Source of the DNA: Oceanicaulis sp. HTCC2633
GTDB taxonomy: Bacteria > Pseudomonadota > Alphaproteobacteria > Caulobacterales > Maricaulaceae
Direction: 5' to 3'
NCBI RefSeq assembly: GCF_000152745.1
Contig: NZ_CH672428.1
Coordinates: 1,691,251 to 1,755,250, forward strand
DNA length: 64,000 nt
Of this stretch, positions 8,545 to 17,307 are shown piece by piece; position 1 is the first letter of the stretch; every line of letters starts with the position of its first letter. The notes below the pieces were generated by a model that saw only the letters and a list, made by a program, of their open reading frames with translations, ran no database searches and was not told the DNA's origin. Made by a program: the position numbers and the translations under genes.

Positions 8545-10356
8545 ATGTCTGCACCGCTCCTGACCCTGACCGATACACACCTCACCTTTGGGGCGACCCC
8601 GCTGCTCACCGGCGCCGATCTCATCGTGCGCGAGAACGAACGCATCGGCCTCGTGGGGCGGAACGGATCGGGCAAATCCTCTTTCCTGAAGATCGCGGCC
8701 GGGATCATCGAGGCGGATGGCGGCGAGCGCTTCGTGCATCCCGGCTCCACCCTGCGTTATCTGCCCCAGGAGCCGGACCTGACCGGCTATGACAGCGTCA
8801 TCGCCTATATCCGCGACGGGCTCGCCCCGGGCGACGACGCCTATCGCGCCGACTATCTTGCTGAGCATCTGGGTCTTGATGCCGAAGCCGACCCGGCGAC
8901 CCTGTCAGGCGGCGAGGCCCGCCGGGCGGCGCTGGCGCGGACGCTCGCGCCCCAGCCCGACATCCTGCTGCTGGATGAACCGACCAACCATCTCGACCTT
9001 CCGGCGATTGAATGGCTGGAAAGCGAGCTCAACAGCCATCGCGGCGCGCTGGTGCTGATCAGCCACGACAGGCGCTTCCTCGAGAACCTCACACGTCAGA
9101 CCCTGTGGATCGACCGGGGCAAGACGCGGCGGCTTGATCGCGGCTTTGCGCATTTCGAGGCCTGGCGCGACGAGGTGTTCGAGGCCGAGGAAATGGAACG
9201 CCACAAGCTCGAGCGTCAGATCGCGCGCGAGGAAGACTGGATGCGCTATGGCGTGACGGCGCGCCGCAAACGCAATGTGCGCCGCGTCGGCGAACTGCAG
9301 GCGATGAAGTCGGACCTGAAGAACTGGCGCGGCCCGCAAGGCGCGGCCAGCCTGTCGGTCAGCGAGGCGGACCGGTCCGGCAAGAGCGTCATCGAGGCGG
9401 ATCGCATCTCCAAGAGTTATGACGGTCGCCCGATCTTTTCCGATCTTTCCATCAAGATCGCCCGCGGCGACCGGATCGCGCTGGTCGGCCCCAATGGCGC
9501 GGGCAAGACCACGATGATCAAGGTGCTGACCGGCCAGATCGAACCGGATGCGGGCACGGTCAAGCTGGGCACAAATCTGGAAATCGCGAGCCTCGATCAG
9601 CGCCGCGCCGCGCTGAAGCCCGACTGGACCGTTGTCGAAGCCATCGCGCCCGGTGGCGGGGAGCGCATCGAGGTCGCCGGAACCGTCAAGCACGTCCAGG
9701 CCTATATGAAGGACTTCCTGTTCAGCCCCGAACAGGCGCGCACGCCGGTCCATGCCCTTTCGGGCGGGGAACGAGCGCGATTGATGCTGGCGCGGGCGCT
9801 AGCTTTGCCGTCCAACCTTCTGGTGCTCGACGAGCCGACCAACGATCTTGATCTTGAAACGCTGGATCTCCTGGAAGAGCTGATCTCGGACTATAACGGC
9901 ACGGCGCTTCTGGTGAGCCACGACCGGGATTTCATCGACCGCACCGCCACCGCCACCATCGCCTGGGAAGAGGACGGGGTCTGGCGCGTCTATGCGGGCG
10001 GGTATTCGGATATGGTCGCCCAGCGCGGCGAAGGCGTGAAAGCCCGAAAGGCGGCCGAGAAGGCCGAGAAGACCGCGGGCAAATCCAAGGGCGAGAAGCC
10101 GAAGAACAAATCCGCCGGCAAGCTCAGCTTCAAGGACAAGCACGCGCTGGAAACCCTGCCCGGCGAGATTGAAAAGATCGAGGCGACGCTGGCCAAGCTC
10201 GAAACCGAGCTGGCGGATTCGACGCTCTTCACCAAGAACCCCGAGCGCTTCAATGCCGCCACGAAAGAGCATGCGCGCCTGACCGACGACAAGGCCGCCA
10301 AGGAAGAGCGCTGGCTCGAGCTTGAAATGCTCCGCGAGGAGATCGAGGGGAGCTAG
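8545..10356 (+). CDS. uup: ABC-F family ATPase, Uup type
   Basis: 603-residue soluble protein with two ABC ATPase domains and no membrane segments. Walker A motifs are GRNGSGKSS (residues 38-46) and GPNGAGKTT (about 315-323); signatures are LSGGEARRA and LSGGERARL; Walker B segments are LLLDEPTNHLDL and LVLDEPTNDLDL. The interdomain linker carries RRKRNVRR. A lysine-rich stretch precedes a C-terminal coiled coil (about residues 530-603). That C-terminal extension and the linker fit Uup rather than EttA. The family acts on ribosomes, and Uup also binds DNA and affects precise transposon excision in E. coli (known for the family). The gene is monocistronic, with a double-hairpin repeat right after its stop. 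Confidence 0.9.
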   Translation: MSAPLLTLTDTHLTFGATPLLTGADLIVRENERIGLVGRNGSGKSSFLKIAAGIIEADGGERFVHPGSTLRYLPQEPDLTGYDSVIAYIRDGLAPGDDAYRADYLAEHLGLDAEADPATLSGGEARRAALARTLAPQPDILLLDEPTNHLDLPAIEWLESELNSHRGALVLISHDRRFLENLTRQTLWIDRGKTRRLDRGFAHFEAWRDEVFEAEEMERHKLERQIAREEDWMRYGVTARRKRNVRRVGELQAMKSDLKNWRGPQGAASLSVSEADRSGKSVIEADRISKSYDGRPIFSDLSIKIARGDRIALVGPNGAGKTTMIKVLTGQIEPDAGTVKLGTNLEIASLDQRRAALKPDWTVVEAIAPGGGERIEVAGTVKHVQAYMKDFLFSPEQARTPVHALSGGERARLMLARALALPSNLLVLDEPTNDLDLETLDLLEELISDYNGTALLVSHDRDFIDRTATATIAWEEDGVWRVYAGGYSDMVAQRGEGVKARKAAEKAEKTAGKSKGEKPKNKSAGKLSFKDKHALETLPGEIEKIEATLAKLETELADSTLFTKNPERFNAATKEHARLTDDKAAKEERWLELEMLREEIEGS

Positions 10357-10370
10357 GCCCCTTCAAATAT

Positions 10371-10469
10371 TGAAACCCCGGCCAAGCGAAGCGCAGAGCC
10401 GGGGCCTCGATCAGGATAAGGCGCTCTTGGAGGTCCCGGGTCTTCGCTACGCTCGCCCGGGAATTCAGG
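10371..10469. repeat. Double-hairpin convergent-gene repeat, copy B
   Basis: Inverted relative to copy A and almost its exact reverse complement: CCCCGGC/GCCGGGG and TCCCGGG/CCCGGGA stems with the CGAGCGTAGCGA-type loop. It fills the gap between the convergent ends of uup and the DUF2855 gene. Confidence 0.8.
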
Positions 10470-10473
10470 CTTC

Positions 10474-11553
10474 TTATCCCGCCTTCACCGTCATGGCGCT
10501 CGCAGCGTCAAAATTGCCAGCAATCAGCTTGTCATAGGCCTTGAGCGCGCCTTCGCCGCCGACAAATTCCTCTTCGCTGAAGAGTGTCTGGCCCGCTTCC
10601 ACAAAGCTCATCCACGCTGCGCCATAACGGCGGCCGAACTCTTCGCTCCCCCAGGCCTTCATCCGGTCGCGCACATGATCGGGCGCAAAGAAGAAGACCG
10701 GCTTGGGCCCAGGCATGACGCCGGGCGGGGCGGAGTTCTCCCAATGGGCGCCGCCCACGCGGATATTGCCGACGAGATCATCGCCCAGCGTCTCGTGAAT
10801 GGCCTTGTTCACCTTGGAATCGCCTGCAAAGTCCACGATCAGGCGGCGCGGTTCGGGCTTGAAGCCGTTTATCTCGTCATAAGTGCTGATGACATCGTAA
10901 TAGCCGGTGGATTTGACGAAACCGGCGTTACGGGCCGAGGTCAGCGCCTCGATTTTCACGCCCTCGGGCGGATTGGCGTGCAGCAGATGCGCCAGCGCCA
11001 GCGCGGTCTTGGAGGACGCGCTGGTGAGCGTGATCTGGCTCGCGCCCATGAAATCATGATCGCGCAAGTGAAGATCGATCAGGAAGGAGGTGATGAAGAG
11101 CGGCTGCAGCACCATCTGGGCGGCTTCACGCTCGGGCGCATAGCCCGGATCGGCCTGGCAGCGCACATAGCGGTTATAGGCGCCCGCCAGCTCGGCGCGA
11201 TGGGGCGAGACCTCGAGGAAAGACCCCGGCTTGACCCCATCCACGGTGAGCACCGCCTCATCCGCCGCCGGCCAGTAGCCATAGACCCGCTCGCCCGCCT
11301 CCAGACCCGGGGCCCGGCTCTCGACCACTTCGGCGAAGCCCCAGACCGGAAGTCGACCCGAGCCGTCCTCGGCCGGGTAGAAATCCCAATAGCGCATGGC
11401 GGCCCCGAATGCGGCATAGGTGATGTTGTTGGCGGTCAACGCGAAGCGCCGGATCGCAAATCGGGCTTGCCCGTCAGCCAGCGTCTGCGGCTCGGCCCTC
11501 ACCAGCCTGGCGTCGGAAATATCGGCTTTGTTGATGGACAGCGCCCAACCCAT
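10474..11553 (-). CDS. DUF2855 family protein (MDR-like fold)
   Basis: 359-residue cytosolic protein. The N-terminal half (RFALTANNITYAAFG, LPVWGFAEVVES, GERVYGYWP) looks like the GroES-like half of medium-chain dehydrogenases. A central Rossmann-like part follows (ITLTSASSKTALALAH), but without the usual GxGxxG. These features match DUF2855, whose enzymatic role is not established. It follows the monooxygenase gene on the same strand after 82 bases, so the two may form one transcript and act on the same ketone or lipid-type substrate (inference). The next feature downstream is repeat copy B, which probably terminates transcription. Confidence 0.75.
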   Translation of the reverse strand: MGWALSINKADISDARLVRAEPQTLADGQARFAIRRFALTANNITYAAFGAAMRYWDFYPAEDGSGRLPVWGFAEVVESRAPGLEAGERVYGYWPAADEAVLTVDGVKPGSFLEVSPHRAELAGAYNRYVRCQADPGYAPEREAAQMVLQPLFITSFLIDLHLRDHDFMGASQITLTSASSKTALALAHLLHANPPEGVKIEALTSARNAGFVKSTGYYDVISTYDEINGFKPEPRRLIVDFAGDSKVNKAIHETLGDDLVGNIRVGGAHWENSAPPGVMPGPKPVFFFAPDHVRDRMKAWGSEEFGRRYGAAWMSFVEAGQTLFSEEEFVGGEGALKAYDKLIAGNFDAASAMTVKAG

Positions 11554-11635
11554 GACGTCCTCCCTCGGCGCCCTTGCGGGCGCTCCCTATCCTTAAGAAC
11601 TTCAGCTTGTCTCAAGACGGGCGGGAGGCCAAGCC

Positions 11636-13159
11636 CTACTCCGCCGCCTCTGTCAGCGGGGCGCCCGCGCGGAAGACCTGATCGCCAGCGGTGCCGAAGC
11701 GCACATGGCCGTCCTCGAGCTTGCCATACCGGATGGCGAACATGTCCTGCAGATAGTTCTGATAGGTGCGCCAGGGCGGCGTCGCTCCCTGTCGCGGCAG
11801 CGTGGGCAGGGCCCGCTGGACATAACCCGAAGAGAAATCGAGCAAGGGCAGGGTTTCCAGACCCTCAGGCGGGGTCGGCACCACATAATCGAGATTGCGC
11901 GCCTTCATGTGATTGATCAGGCGGCAGACCCGCTCGGCCGTCAGGTCCACTTTCAACGTCCAGGACGCGTTGGTGTAGCCGAAGGCCAGCGCCAGATTGG
12001 GGACGTCCGACAGCATCATGCCGCGATAGGTGACATGGTCGGGCGCCACGAAGGGCTGCCCGTCCACGCTTATATCCATGCCGCCGCCCACCTGCATCTC
12101 AAGCCCCGTTGCAGGAATGATGAGATCCGCTTCCAGCGTCTCGCCCGATTTCAGAAGGATGCCGTTCTCAGTGAAGCGCTCGATCTGGTCGGTGACGATC
12201 GAGGCTTCGCCCGACTTCAGGACGTCAAAGAAATCGCCTTCGGGGGCTAGGCAGAAGCGTTGATCCCAGGGCCGATAGCTGGGCGAGAAATGCTTCTCAA
12301 CGTCAAAGTCTTCGCCCAGCTGCTCCTGAATGGCCTTGAGCACGCCCTTCTTCACAAAGTCCGGCCAGCGCCGCGACATCTGGAAGATCAGGATCGCCTG
12401 CAGGACATTCTTGATCCGCGTCAGGCCATAAGCGGTCTTGGCGGGCAGGACCTTGCGCAGGAAATCCGCGGTCTTGTCCACGGATGGTCGCGCCGCGATA
12501 TAGGTGGGCGAACGCTGCAGCATGGTGACATGTCTCGCCGTGTCCGACATCGCCGGCACCAGCGTCACCGCCGTTGCGCCCGATCCGATCACCACCACGC
12601 GTTTGCCAGTGTAATCATAGCCTTCGGGCCAGTGTTGGGGATGGATGACATCGCCCTTGAAGTCCGCCATGCCCGGAAAGTCCGGCATGTAACCGCGGTC
12701 ATAGCGATAATAGCCCGAGCACAGGAAGACGAATTTGGCGGTATAGCGCTTGATGGCGCCGCTCTCGCCGACGGCGACCTCCACCGTCCAGCGGGCGTCT
12801 TCGGTGCTCCAGTGCGCGCCCACCACCTTGTGCTGATAGCGGATAATGGGAGCGATGCCCGCTTCTTCGGCGGTGTCGTTGACATAATTTCGAATGGAGG
12901 GACCGTCCGCGAACACCTTGCCGTCCGTCCAGGGCCGGAAGGCATAGCCGAAGGTGTACATGTCGCTGTCAGAGCGGATGCCGGGATAGCGGAAGAGGTC
13001 CCAGGTGCCCCCCAGGCTCTCGCGCGATTCCAGGATCAGATAGGACTGGTCCGGGCAGCGATGCTGCAAGTGCCAGGCCGCGCCCACGCCGGAGAGACCG
13101 GCGCCGACAATGAGCACATCAAGATCCGCCTCGACGGGCGCTGAAACGTTTGCAGACAT
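11636..13159 (-). CDS. FAD/NADPH-dependent Baeyer-Villiger-type monooxygenase (EthA-like)
   Basis: 507-residue flavoprotein monooxygenase that would insert oxygen into ketones or oxidise N or S centres. The FAD Rossmann motif GAGLSGVG lies at residues 19-26. The Baeyer-Villiger fingerprint FKGDVIHPQHWP is at 167-178. The NADPH Rossmann motif GSGATA is at 192-197. Length and the second half (CLAPEGDFF, ATGLEMQ) match the EthA/type I BVMO branch. Upstream, a 19-base near-perfect palindrome at 13199-13217 fits a TetR-family operator, so induction by substrate is likely. DUF2855 follows on the same strand. Substrate is not predictable. Confidence 0.87.
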   Translation of the reverse strand: MSANVSAPVEADLDVLIVGAGLSGVGAAWHLQHRCPDQSYLILESRESLGGTWDLFRYPGIRSDSDMYTFGYAFRPWTDGKVFADGPSIRNYVNDTAEEAGIAPIIRYQHKVVGAHWSTEDARWTVEVAVGESGAIKRYTAKFVFLCSGYYRYDRGYMPDFPGMADFKGDVIHPQHWPEGYDYTGKRVVVIGSGATAVTLVPAMSDTARHVTMLQRSPTYIAARPSVDKTADFLRKVLPAKTAYGLTRIKNVLQAILIFQMSRRWPDFVKKGVLKAIQEQLGEDFDVEKHFSPSYRPWDQRFCLAPEGDFFDVLKSGEASIVTDQIERFTENGILLKSGETLEADLIIPATGLEMQVGGGMDISVDGQPFVAPDHVTYRGMMLSDVPNLALAFGYTNASWTLKVDLTAERVCRLINHMKARNLDYVVPTPPEGLETLPLLDFSSGYVQRALPTLPRQGATPPWRTYQNYLQDMFAIRYGKLEDGHVRFGTAGDQVFRAGAPLTEAAE

Positions 13160-13198
13160 GTCTTCCTCCCCGGCGGCTTGGCCGCTCGCTCTGGAAGT

Positions 13199-13217
13199 AA
13201 GTGAACACTGTTCACTT
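13199..13217. promoter_or_regulatory. TetR-like operator GTGAAC-N3-GTTCAC (site 1)
   Basis: AAGTGAACACTGTTCACTT is a perfect 9-1-9 inverted repeat about 40 bases upstream of the monooxygenase start. The same core, GTGAAC-N3-GTTCAC, recurs at 37793-37807 before an SDR gene. The form is typical of TetR-family operators (inference); the regulator is not adjacent. Confidence 0.65.
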
Positions 13218-13239
13218 CATGCCTGCAAGAGGAAACGCC

Positions 13240-14904
13240 CTACACCTCACATCCGGTGCGCGCCCGGATGCGGGCTTCCAGTTCATCCCGCCAGTTCACC
13301 AGGGCCTCTGCGATATGGCAGGTGTCCGCTGAATCAAGCGTCGGATCACTCGCCAGGTCCTCGAGCAGGCGCTCCACGCTGTCGGTTCCTTCCAGCAGTC
13401 CTGATGTGGGCGCATCAAAGCGTTTCAGCACGCCGTCCTCCGTCCAGGCCGGCCAGCCCGCGCCCGGATCTCCGGTCCGGGCGAACTCGGTCCAGTAGGC
13501 GCCCATTTCCGCCGCCAGCTCCGCACGGCTGTCGGCGTTTTCGCGATGGAACAGAAACCGGTCGAGGGGACCGAAGAAATCGAAATGGTTGAAGACGAAG
13601 GGAATTTCCATGGCGTGCGCTGCACCGAACAATTCCGACAGGTCCATGGTCAGGAATCCGCCCCCGTCATCCCAGTCAAACCGGTACGCCCAGAGCGGTT
13701 CATGACCCGCTGCGCGCATGCGCGCGAAAGGCTGATCAATCGCCAGGATCCGCCACAGCCGGGACTGATAATAGGCGCGGCGCTCATACAGATGGGGATC
13801 ACGGATCGAGATAAGGACGCCGAACCGCTGACGGGTCAGCTCCGGGTTCAGGGCGTTGAAGAGCTTCATCTCGTCCCGGTTCACGCCTGAAATGATCGGC
13901 ACGGCGTTGAAGGTCTCCGTATCATCCAGCGTGCTCGCCAGCCCCTCGCGCGGCAAGGTCACGCCATCTGCGATCACGCGCGGCAGTTCCGCCCGGGCAT
14001 CGCCCAGATTGTAGGCGTCAAAAACCGCCTGAAGCGGGGCGTTCCGCAAGGCATACGCCGTCGCCTCACCGCTCAGCATGCGCTCTGCCGCCGGTATGGC
14101 GCTGTTCTCGGTTCCCTCTTGCGCTTCGTTCAGCGGCGTTGAATCAAAGAAGCCCGATTGCACGACTGCCCGATGATAAAGACCGGACGCGAGCGGCGAG
14201 GCCAGCAAGGCGGCGACATTCTGCCCGCCCGCGCTCTCGCCGAAGATCGTCACATTGTCGGGATCACCGCCGAACTGGCCGATTTCCTCCGCCACCCATT
14301 GCAGCGCCGCGACATGGTCCAGCAGGGCGAAGTTCGCGCCTTCGCCCTCGTCAATCTGCGGATGTGCGAAAAAGCCGAGCGGGCCGAGGCGGTACTGAAT
14401 CACCACCACGACCACATCCTGCTCCTGGGCGAGCTTTGAGCCGTCATACTGGCTGGCGAAACCCCAGGTGTTCGAGCCGCCATGGATCCAGACCATAACC
14501 GGCCGGTCCGCGTTATCCGGTCCGGCCCCGTTGGGCGCGTAGACATCAAGCTTCAGACAGTCTTCGCTGCCGTACAGATCGCCCTCATCGCGGCCGGTCG
14601 TGCGTGTGCTCAACCGGTTGATGATCTGCGGACAGGGCTCGGAATGCGTCAGGGCTTCAAAGCGCTCTGTGAATCGGGCCGCCGGCTGCGGCGCGCGCCA
14701 GCGATTCACCCCCGCAGTTGACGCCGCATAGGGCAGGCCAAGCCAGACCTGGGCGGCATTGTCCGCCGCGAAGCCGACAATTTCCCCCTGGCTGATCGTG
14801 CGTTCAGTCGCGGCGAGCGGCTCGGGCGGTTCCGGGACGCTGGAGCATGCGCCCAGCCCCGAAAGCACGCCAATCGCGACCAGTGTGCGCAGATGTCTGA
14901 TCAT
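13240..14904 (-). CDS. Type B carboxylesterase, lipoprotein
   Basis: 554-residue secreted alpha/beta-hydrolase that cleaves carboxylic esters. The N-terminus has a lipoprotein signal with lipobox LGAC (Cys20), so the protein is probably anchored in a membrane facing the periplasm. The oxyanion-hole motif HGG is at 141-143, and the nucleophile is Ser224 in GESAGG. SEDCLKLDVYAP is the typical type B second signature. The start is ATG 14904, with GAGGGAGG upstream; an upstream ATG adds 18 residues that would disrupt the signal peptide. The gene lies between the TonB receptor gene, which has its own terminator, and the monooxygenase. A link with the monooxygenase (ester product hydrolysis) is tempting but unproven. 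Confidence 0.88.
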   Translation of the reverse strand: MIRHLRTLVAIGVLSGLGACSSVPEPPEPLAATERTISQGEIVGFAADNAAQVWLGLPYAASTAGVNRWRAPQPAARFTERFEALTHSEPCPQIINRLSTRTTGRDEGDLYGSEDCLKLDVYAPNGAGPDNADRPVMVWIHGGSNTWGFASQYDGSKLAQEQDVVVVVIQYRLGPLGFFAHPQIDEGEGANFALLDHVAALQWVAEEIGQFGGDPDNVTIFGESAGGQNVAALLASPLASGLYHRAVVQSGFFDSTPLNEAQEGTENSAIPAAERMLSGEATAYALRNAPLQAVFDAYNLGDARAELPRVIADGVTLPREGLASTLDDTETFNAVPIISGVNRDEMKLFNALNPELTRQRFGVLISIRDPHLYERRAYYQSRLWRILAIDQPFARMRAAGHEPLWAYRFDWDDGGGFLTMDLSELFGAAHAMEIPFVFNHFDFFGPLDRFLFHRENADSRAELAAEMGAYWTEFARTGDPGAGWPAWTEDGVLKRFDAPTSGLLEGTDSVERLLEDLASDPTLDSADTCHIAEALVNWRDELEARIRARTGCEV

Positions 14905-14967
14905 GGAAGCCTCCCTCATCCCTGGCGCTAATGTGTTCCGACACCCCCGCCAGGGCAAGGAGAACGC

Positions 14968-15001
14968 AAAGAAAAGGGCGCGCCCGCGTCCGGACGCGCC
15001 C
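14968..15001 (-). terminator. Intrinsic terminator of the TonB receptor gene
   Basis: On the minus strand GGGCGCG pairs with CGCGCCC (15001-14995 and 14982-14976) and is followed by TTTTCTTT. It lies shortly after the receptor stop codon. Confidence 0.7.
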
Positions 15002-15024
15002 CTGGGGACAGGCGTCGGCCCTCT

Positions 15025-17133
15025 CTACCAGGCGCCCGTCCAGGTCAGATCAACGCGCACGCTGCGTCCCGCTTCGGAAACGCCTGCGAACACGCGCTCA
15101 TAATCCTCGTCAAACACGTTATCGACGCCGAGATTGATGCGCAGGGGCTGGTCCGCCATCGGCGTCCAGCTGGCATACAGATCCAGCACCGCATAGCCGT
15201 CGCGCTCTTCCGCCGCGCTTGCAACCTTGTCGAAGTCGGACGCGAACGCCACGCGACCGCCCAGGGTCAGGCGTTGCGGCTCGAAGGTGTAGCGCGCATT
15301 CACAAAGCCCATGACCGGCTGCAGCGCGCCCAGCGGGTCGCCCGTCGCCTTGTCCTCGCCATCCACTTCGAAGACGGAGCCGGACAGCTCGAACGCCCCG
15401 ACCGAATAGGCCGCTGCGATCTCGAACCCCTCGAGCTCGGCTTCGGAGAGGTTCTCCGAATAGGTCGTGCCCGCAGAGCACGGCATGAAGGGCGGCGCGA
15501 AGCAGGTCGGATTGAACGCAAAGTCCACATTGAGATTGATCAGGTCCTCAGCCTCGGTCTGGAACCAGGCCCCCTTGATCTCCAGCCGGTCATTGGCCGT
15601 GAACAGGCCCTCATGACTGAAGGCGGCGCCGATCTCGAACGTCTCGGTCTCTTCCGGCTTCAGGTTCGGATTGGCGATGAAGCTGTTGGTGATGAAGACC
15701 GGCGCGCCCAGGATCGGGTGCGGCAAGGAGAAGTGGGTATCGCTGAGGTAAAGCTCGTTCAGCGACGGTGCGCGGAAGGCTTCCGACCAGCTGCCGAATA
15801 TCCGGATGCTGTCATTGGGCGCCCAGGTGGCCGCGATGCGGGGAGAGACGGCCTCGTCTTTGTTGTCATCGGCGGCGCTCGATGCACTCTCGAACTGGTC
15901 AAAGCGCACGCCCGGAAGGACGATCAGTTCGCCGGCCGCGCCGAGATCGAGCGTGCTTTCAAGCTGGGCCCAGACGCCGGTGAAGCGGGTGGAGCCGGAC
16001 GGCACGCCGCCCCGCACCCCGTCAGAGGTGGCGGAATCAAAGCCTTCCTGCTCGTCCTCATACCATTCCGCGCCCGTCACCAACGCCAGATCGAGCCCGC
16101 CCAGCGCAAACTCGGCGCGGTTCTCCGCTCGAATGCCGGTGGTGGTCAGGTCCCGCTCCACAAGGCGGTTTATGCTCGCATCCACCTCATCCACAGCGCC
16201 GATATTGTGATAGACCGTGGTCTCAAGATTGATCAGCGGGCTGTGCGCATCAAAGCGCAGGGTGGCTCGCAGGCTGTCAGAGGCGACATCCTTGTTCATC
16301 AGCGGGTTGAGACTATCGACCCCAGCCGCGCCCTGGCCATTATTGGGCTCGACGCTGTCATTGCGGAAGCTCAGCCAGCCGAGCTCCAGCTCGACCCCCT
16401 CGGCCATATCCCATTCCCCGCCCAGCAGGGTGGAGACGATGTCGTCACTGGCTGAGAGATCATCACCGGAGCCCAGCGCGATATCACCGGACTGACGCAG
16501 ACTGACCGCCGCCACGCCCTCGAGGTCGCCGAAATCGCCGACCAGCGCCACCGAGCCGCGGCTTTCCTCATTGACCGAGCGATAGCCCGCCGAAGCGCGC
16601 ACGCCATAGCGCTGGCCGTCTTCGAGCAAGTCATCCGCTTCCAGCGTCTCAAAGGCGACGACTCCGCCCGCCGCGCCGGATCCATAGAGCGACGCGGCCG
16701 AGCCGCGCACGCTCTCCACCCGGCCCAGAAGCGAGGGATCCAGGAACAGCACGCCGTCATGGGCGCTGTTGAAGTTCTGCCGCGCGCCATCGATCAGCAA
16801 GGTCACATTCTCGCGGCCCAGACCGCGCAGGCTGAGGGTCTGACCGGTCCGGCGCGGTCCGCCTGACACTTCCAGCGCCGGGATGTCTTCGAGAAGTTCG
16901 ATGAGGTCGGAGGGACGGTTCTGGTCCAGCGCTTCGAGCGAAATGACGCTGGTCAGGCCCGGATAGTCAAAATTGGTCAGCTGGGTGCGGGTGGCGGTGA
17001 CCACGATCACATCGCTGGCCTCCTCTCCCTGGCTGGCCTCCGTTTCGGCCATGGCCGGCGAGGCCAGCGCCAGCGCCGAAACGCTCGCCGCCATCAACAT
17101 GCGTGCGTTCAGTCTCTCAGATTTGGAAGTCAT
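15025..17133 (-). CDS. TonB-dependent outer-membrane receptor, heme/iron type
   Basis: 702-residue outer-membrane beta-barrel for energy-dependent uptake. A signal peptide ends near ASPAMA (residue 29). The TonB box region is DVIVVTATRTQ, then the plug domain (LSLRGLGRENVTLLIDGARQ, LYGSGAAGGVVAF), then the barrel. FRAPSLNELY and NPNLKPEETETFEIG are the FRAP and NPNL boxes known from heme/haemoglobin receptors. The barrel ends in an aromatic residue (TWTGAW), as expected for outer-membrane insertion. Two Fur-box-like sites lie just upstream, so iron repression is likely. It is divergent from a lipoprotein gene that probably shares this control. Heme is the best guess for the substrate; a siderophore is not excluded. 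Confidence 0.88.
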   Translation of the reverse strand: MTSKSERLNARMLMAASVSALALASPAMAETEASQGEEASDVIVVTATRTQLTNFDYPGLTSVISLEALDQNRPSDLIELLEDIPALEVSGGPRRTGQTLSLRGLGRENVTLLIDGARQNFNSAHDGVLFLDPSLLGRVESVRGSAASLYGSGAAGGVVAFETLEADDLLEDGQRYGVRASAGYRSVNEESRGSVALVGDFGDLEGVAAVSLRQSGDIALGSGDDLSASDDIVSTLLGGEWDMAEGVELELGWLSFRNDSVEPNNGQGAAGVDSLNPLMNKDVASDSLRATLRFDAHSPLINLETTVYHNIGAVDEVDASINRLVERDLTTTGIRAENRAEFALGGLDLALVTGAEWYEDEQEGFDSATSDGVRGGVPSGSTRFTGVWAQLESTLDLGAAGELIVLPGVRFDQFESASSAADDNKDEAVSPRIAATWAPNDSIRIFGSWSEAFRAPSLNELYLSDTHFSLPHPILGAPVFITNSFIANPNLKPEETETFEIGAAFSHEGLFTANDRLEIKGAWFQTEAEDLINLNVDFAFNPTCFAPPFMPCSAGTTYSENLSEAELEGFEIAAAYSVGAFELSGSVFEVDGEDKATGDPLGALQPVMGFVNARYTFEPQRLTLGGRVAFASDFDKVASAAEERDGYAVLDLYASWTPMADQPLRINLGVDNVFDEDYERVFAGVSEAGRSVRVDLTWTGAW

Positions 17134-17148
17134 GTCCTCGCCCCGTAT

Positions 17149-17169
17149 TGCGAATAGTTCTCAATTTCT
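17149..17169. promoter_or_regulatory. Fur-box-like site 1 (receptor side)
   Basis: Begins TGCGAATAGTTCTCA and agrees by my alignment with 15 of 21 positions of the palindromic alphaproteobacterial Fur consensus (TGCAAATGA core and its complement). It lies 15 bases upstream of the receptor start. Confidence 0.55.
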
Positions 17170-17196
17170 CTCTGAATGGCGCAGGTCATTTGAGAT

Positions 17197-17217
17197 TGCA
17201 AGTGAGAATCTTTCGCA
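17197..17217. promoter_or_regulatory. Fur-box-like site 2
   Basis: Begins TGCAAGTGAGAATC and ends CGCA. It agrees by my alignment with 18 of 21 positions of the Fur consensus, placed between the receptor and the divergent lipoprotein gene. Two sites spaced 27 bases apart suggest cooperative repression of both promoters (inference). Confidence 0.65.
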
Positions 17218-17307
17218 CTATGCAGTCGGCATGAGTTTTCGCAGAGCGGACCGCGCCGGCAGGGCCGCTTCGTTCAGCCTGACCGCAAGACAGACAGGGA
17301 CATTGAG

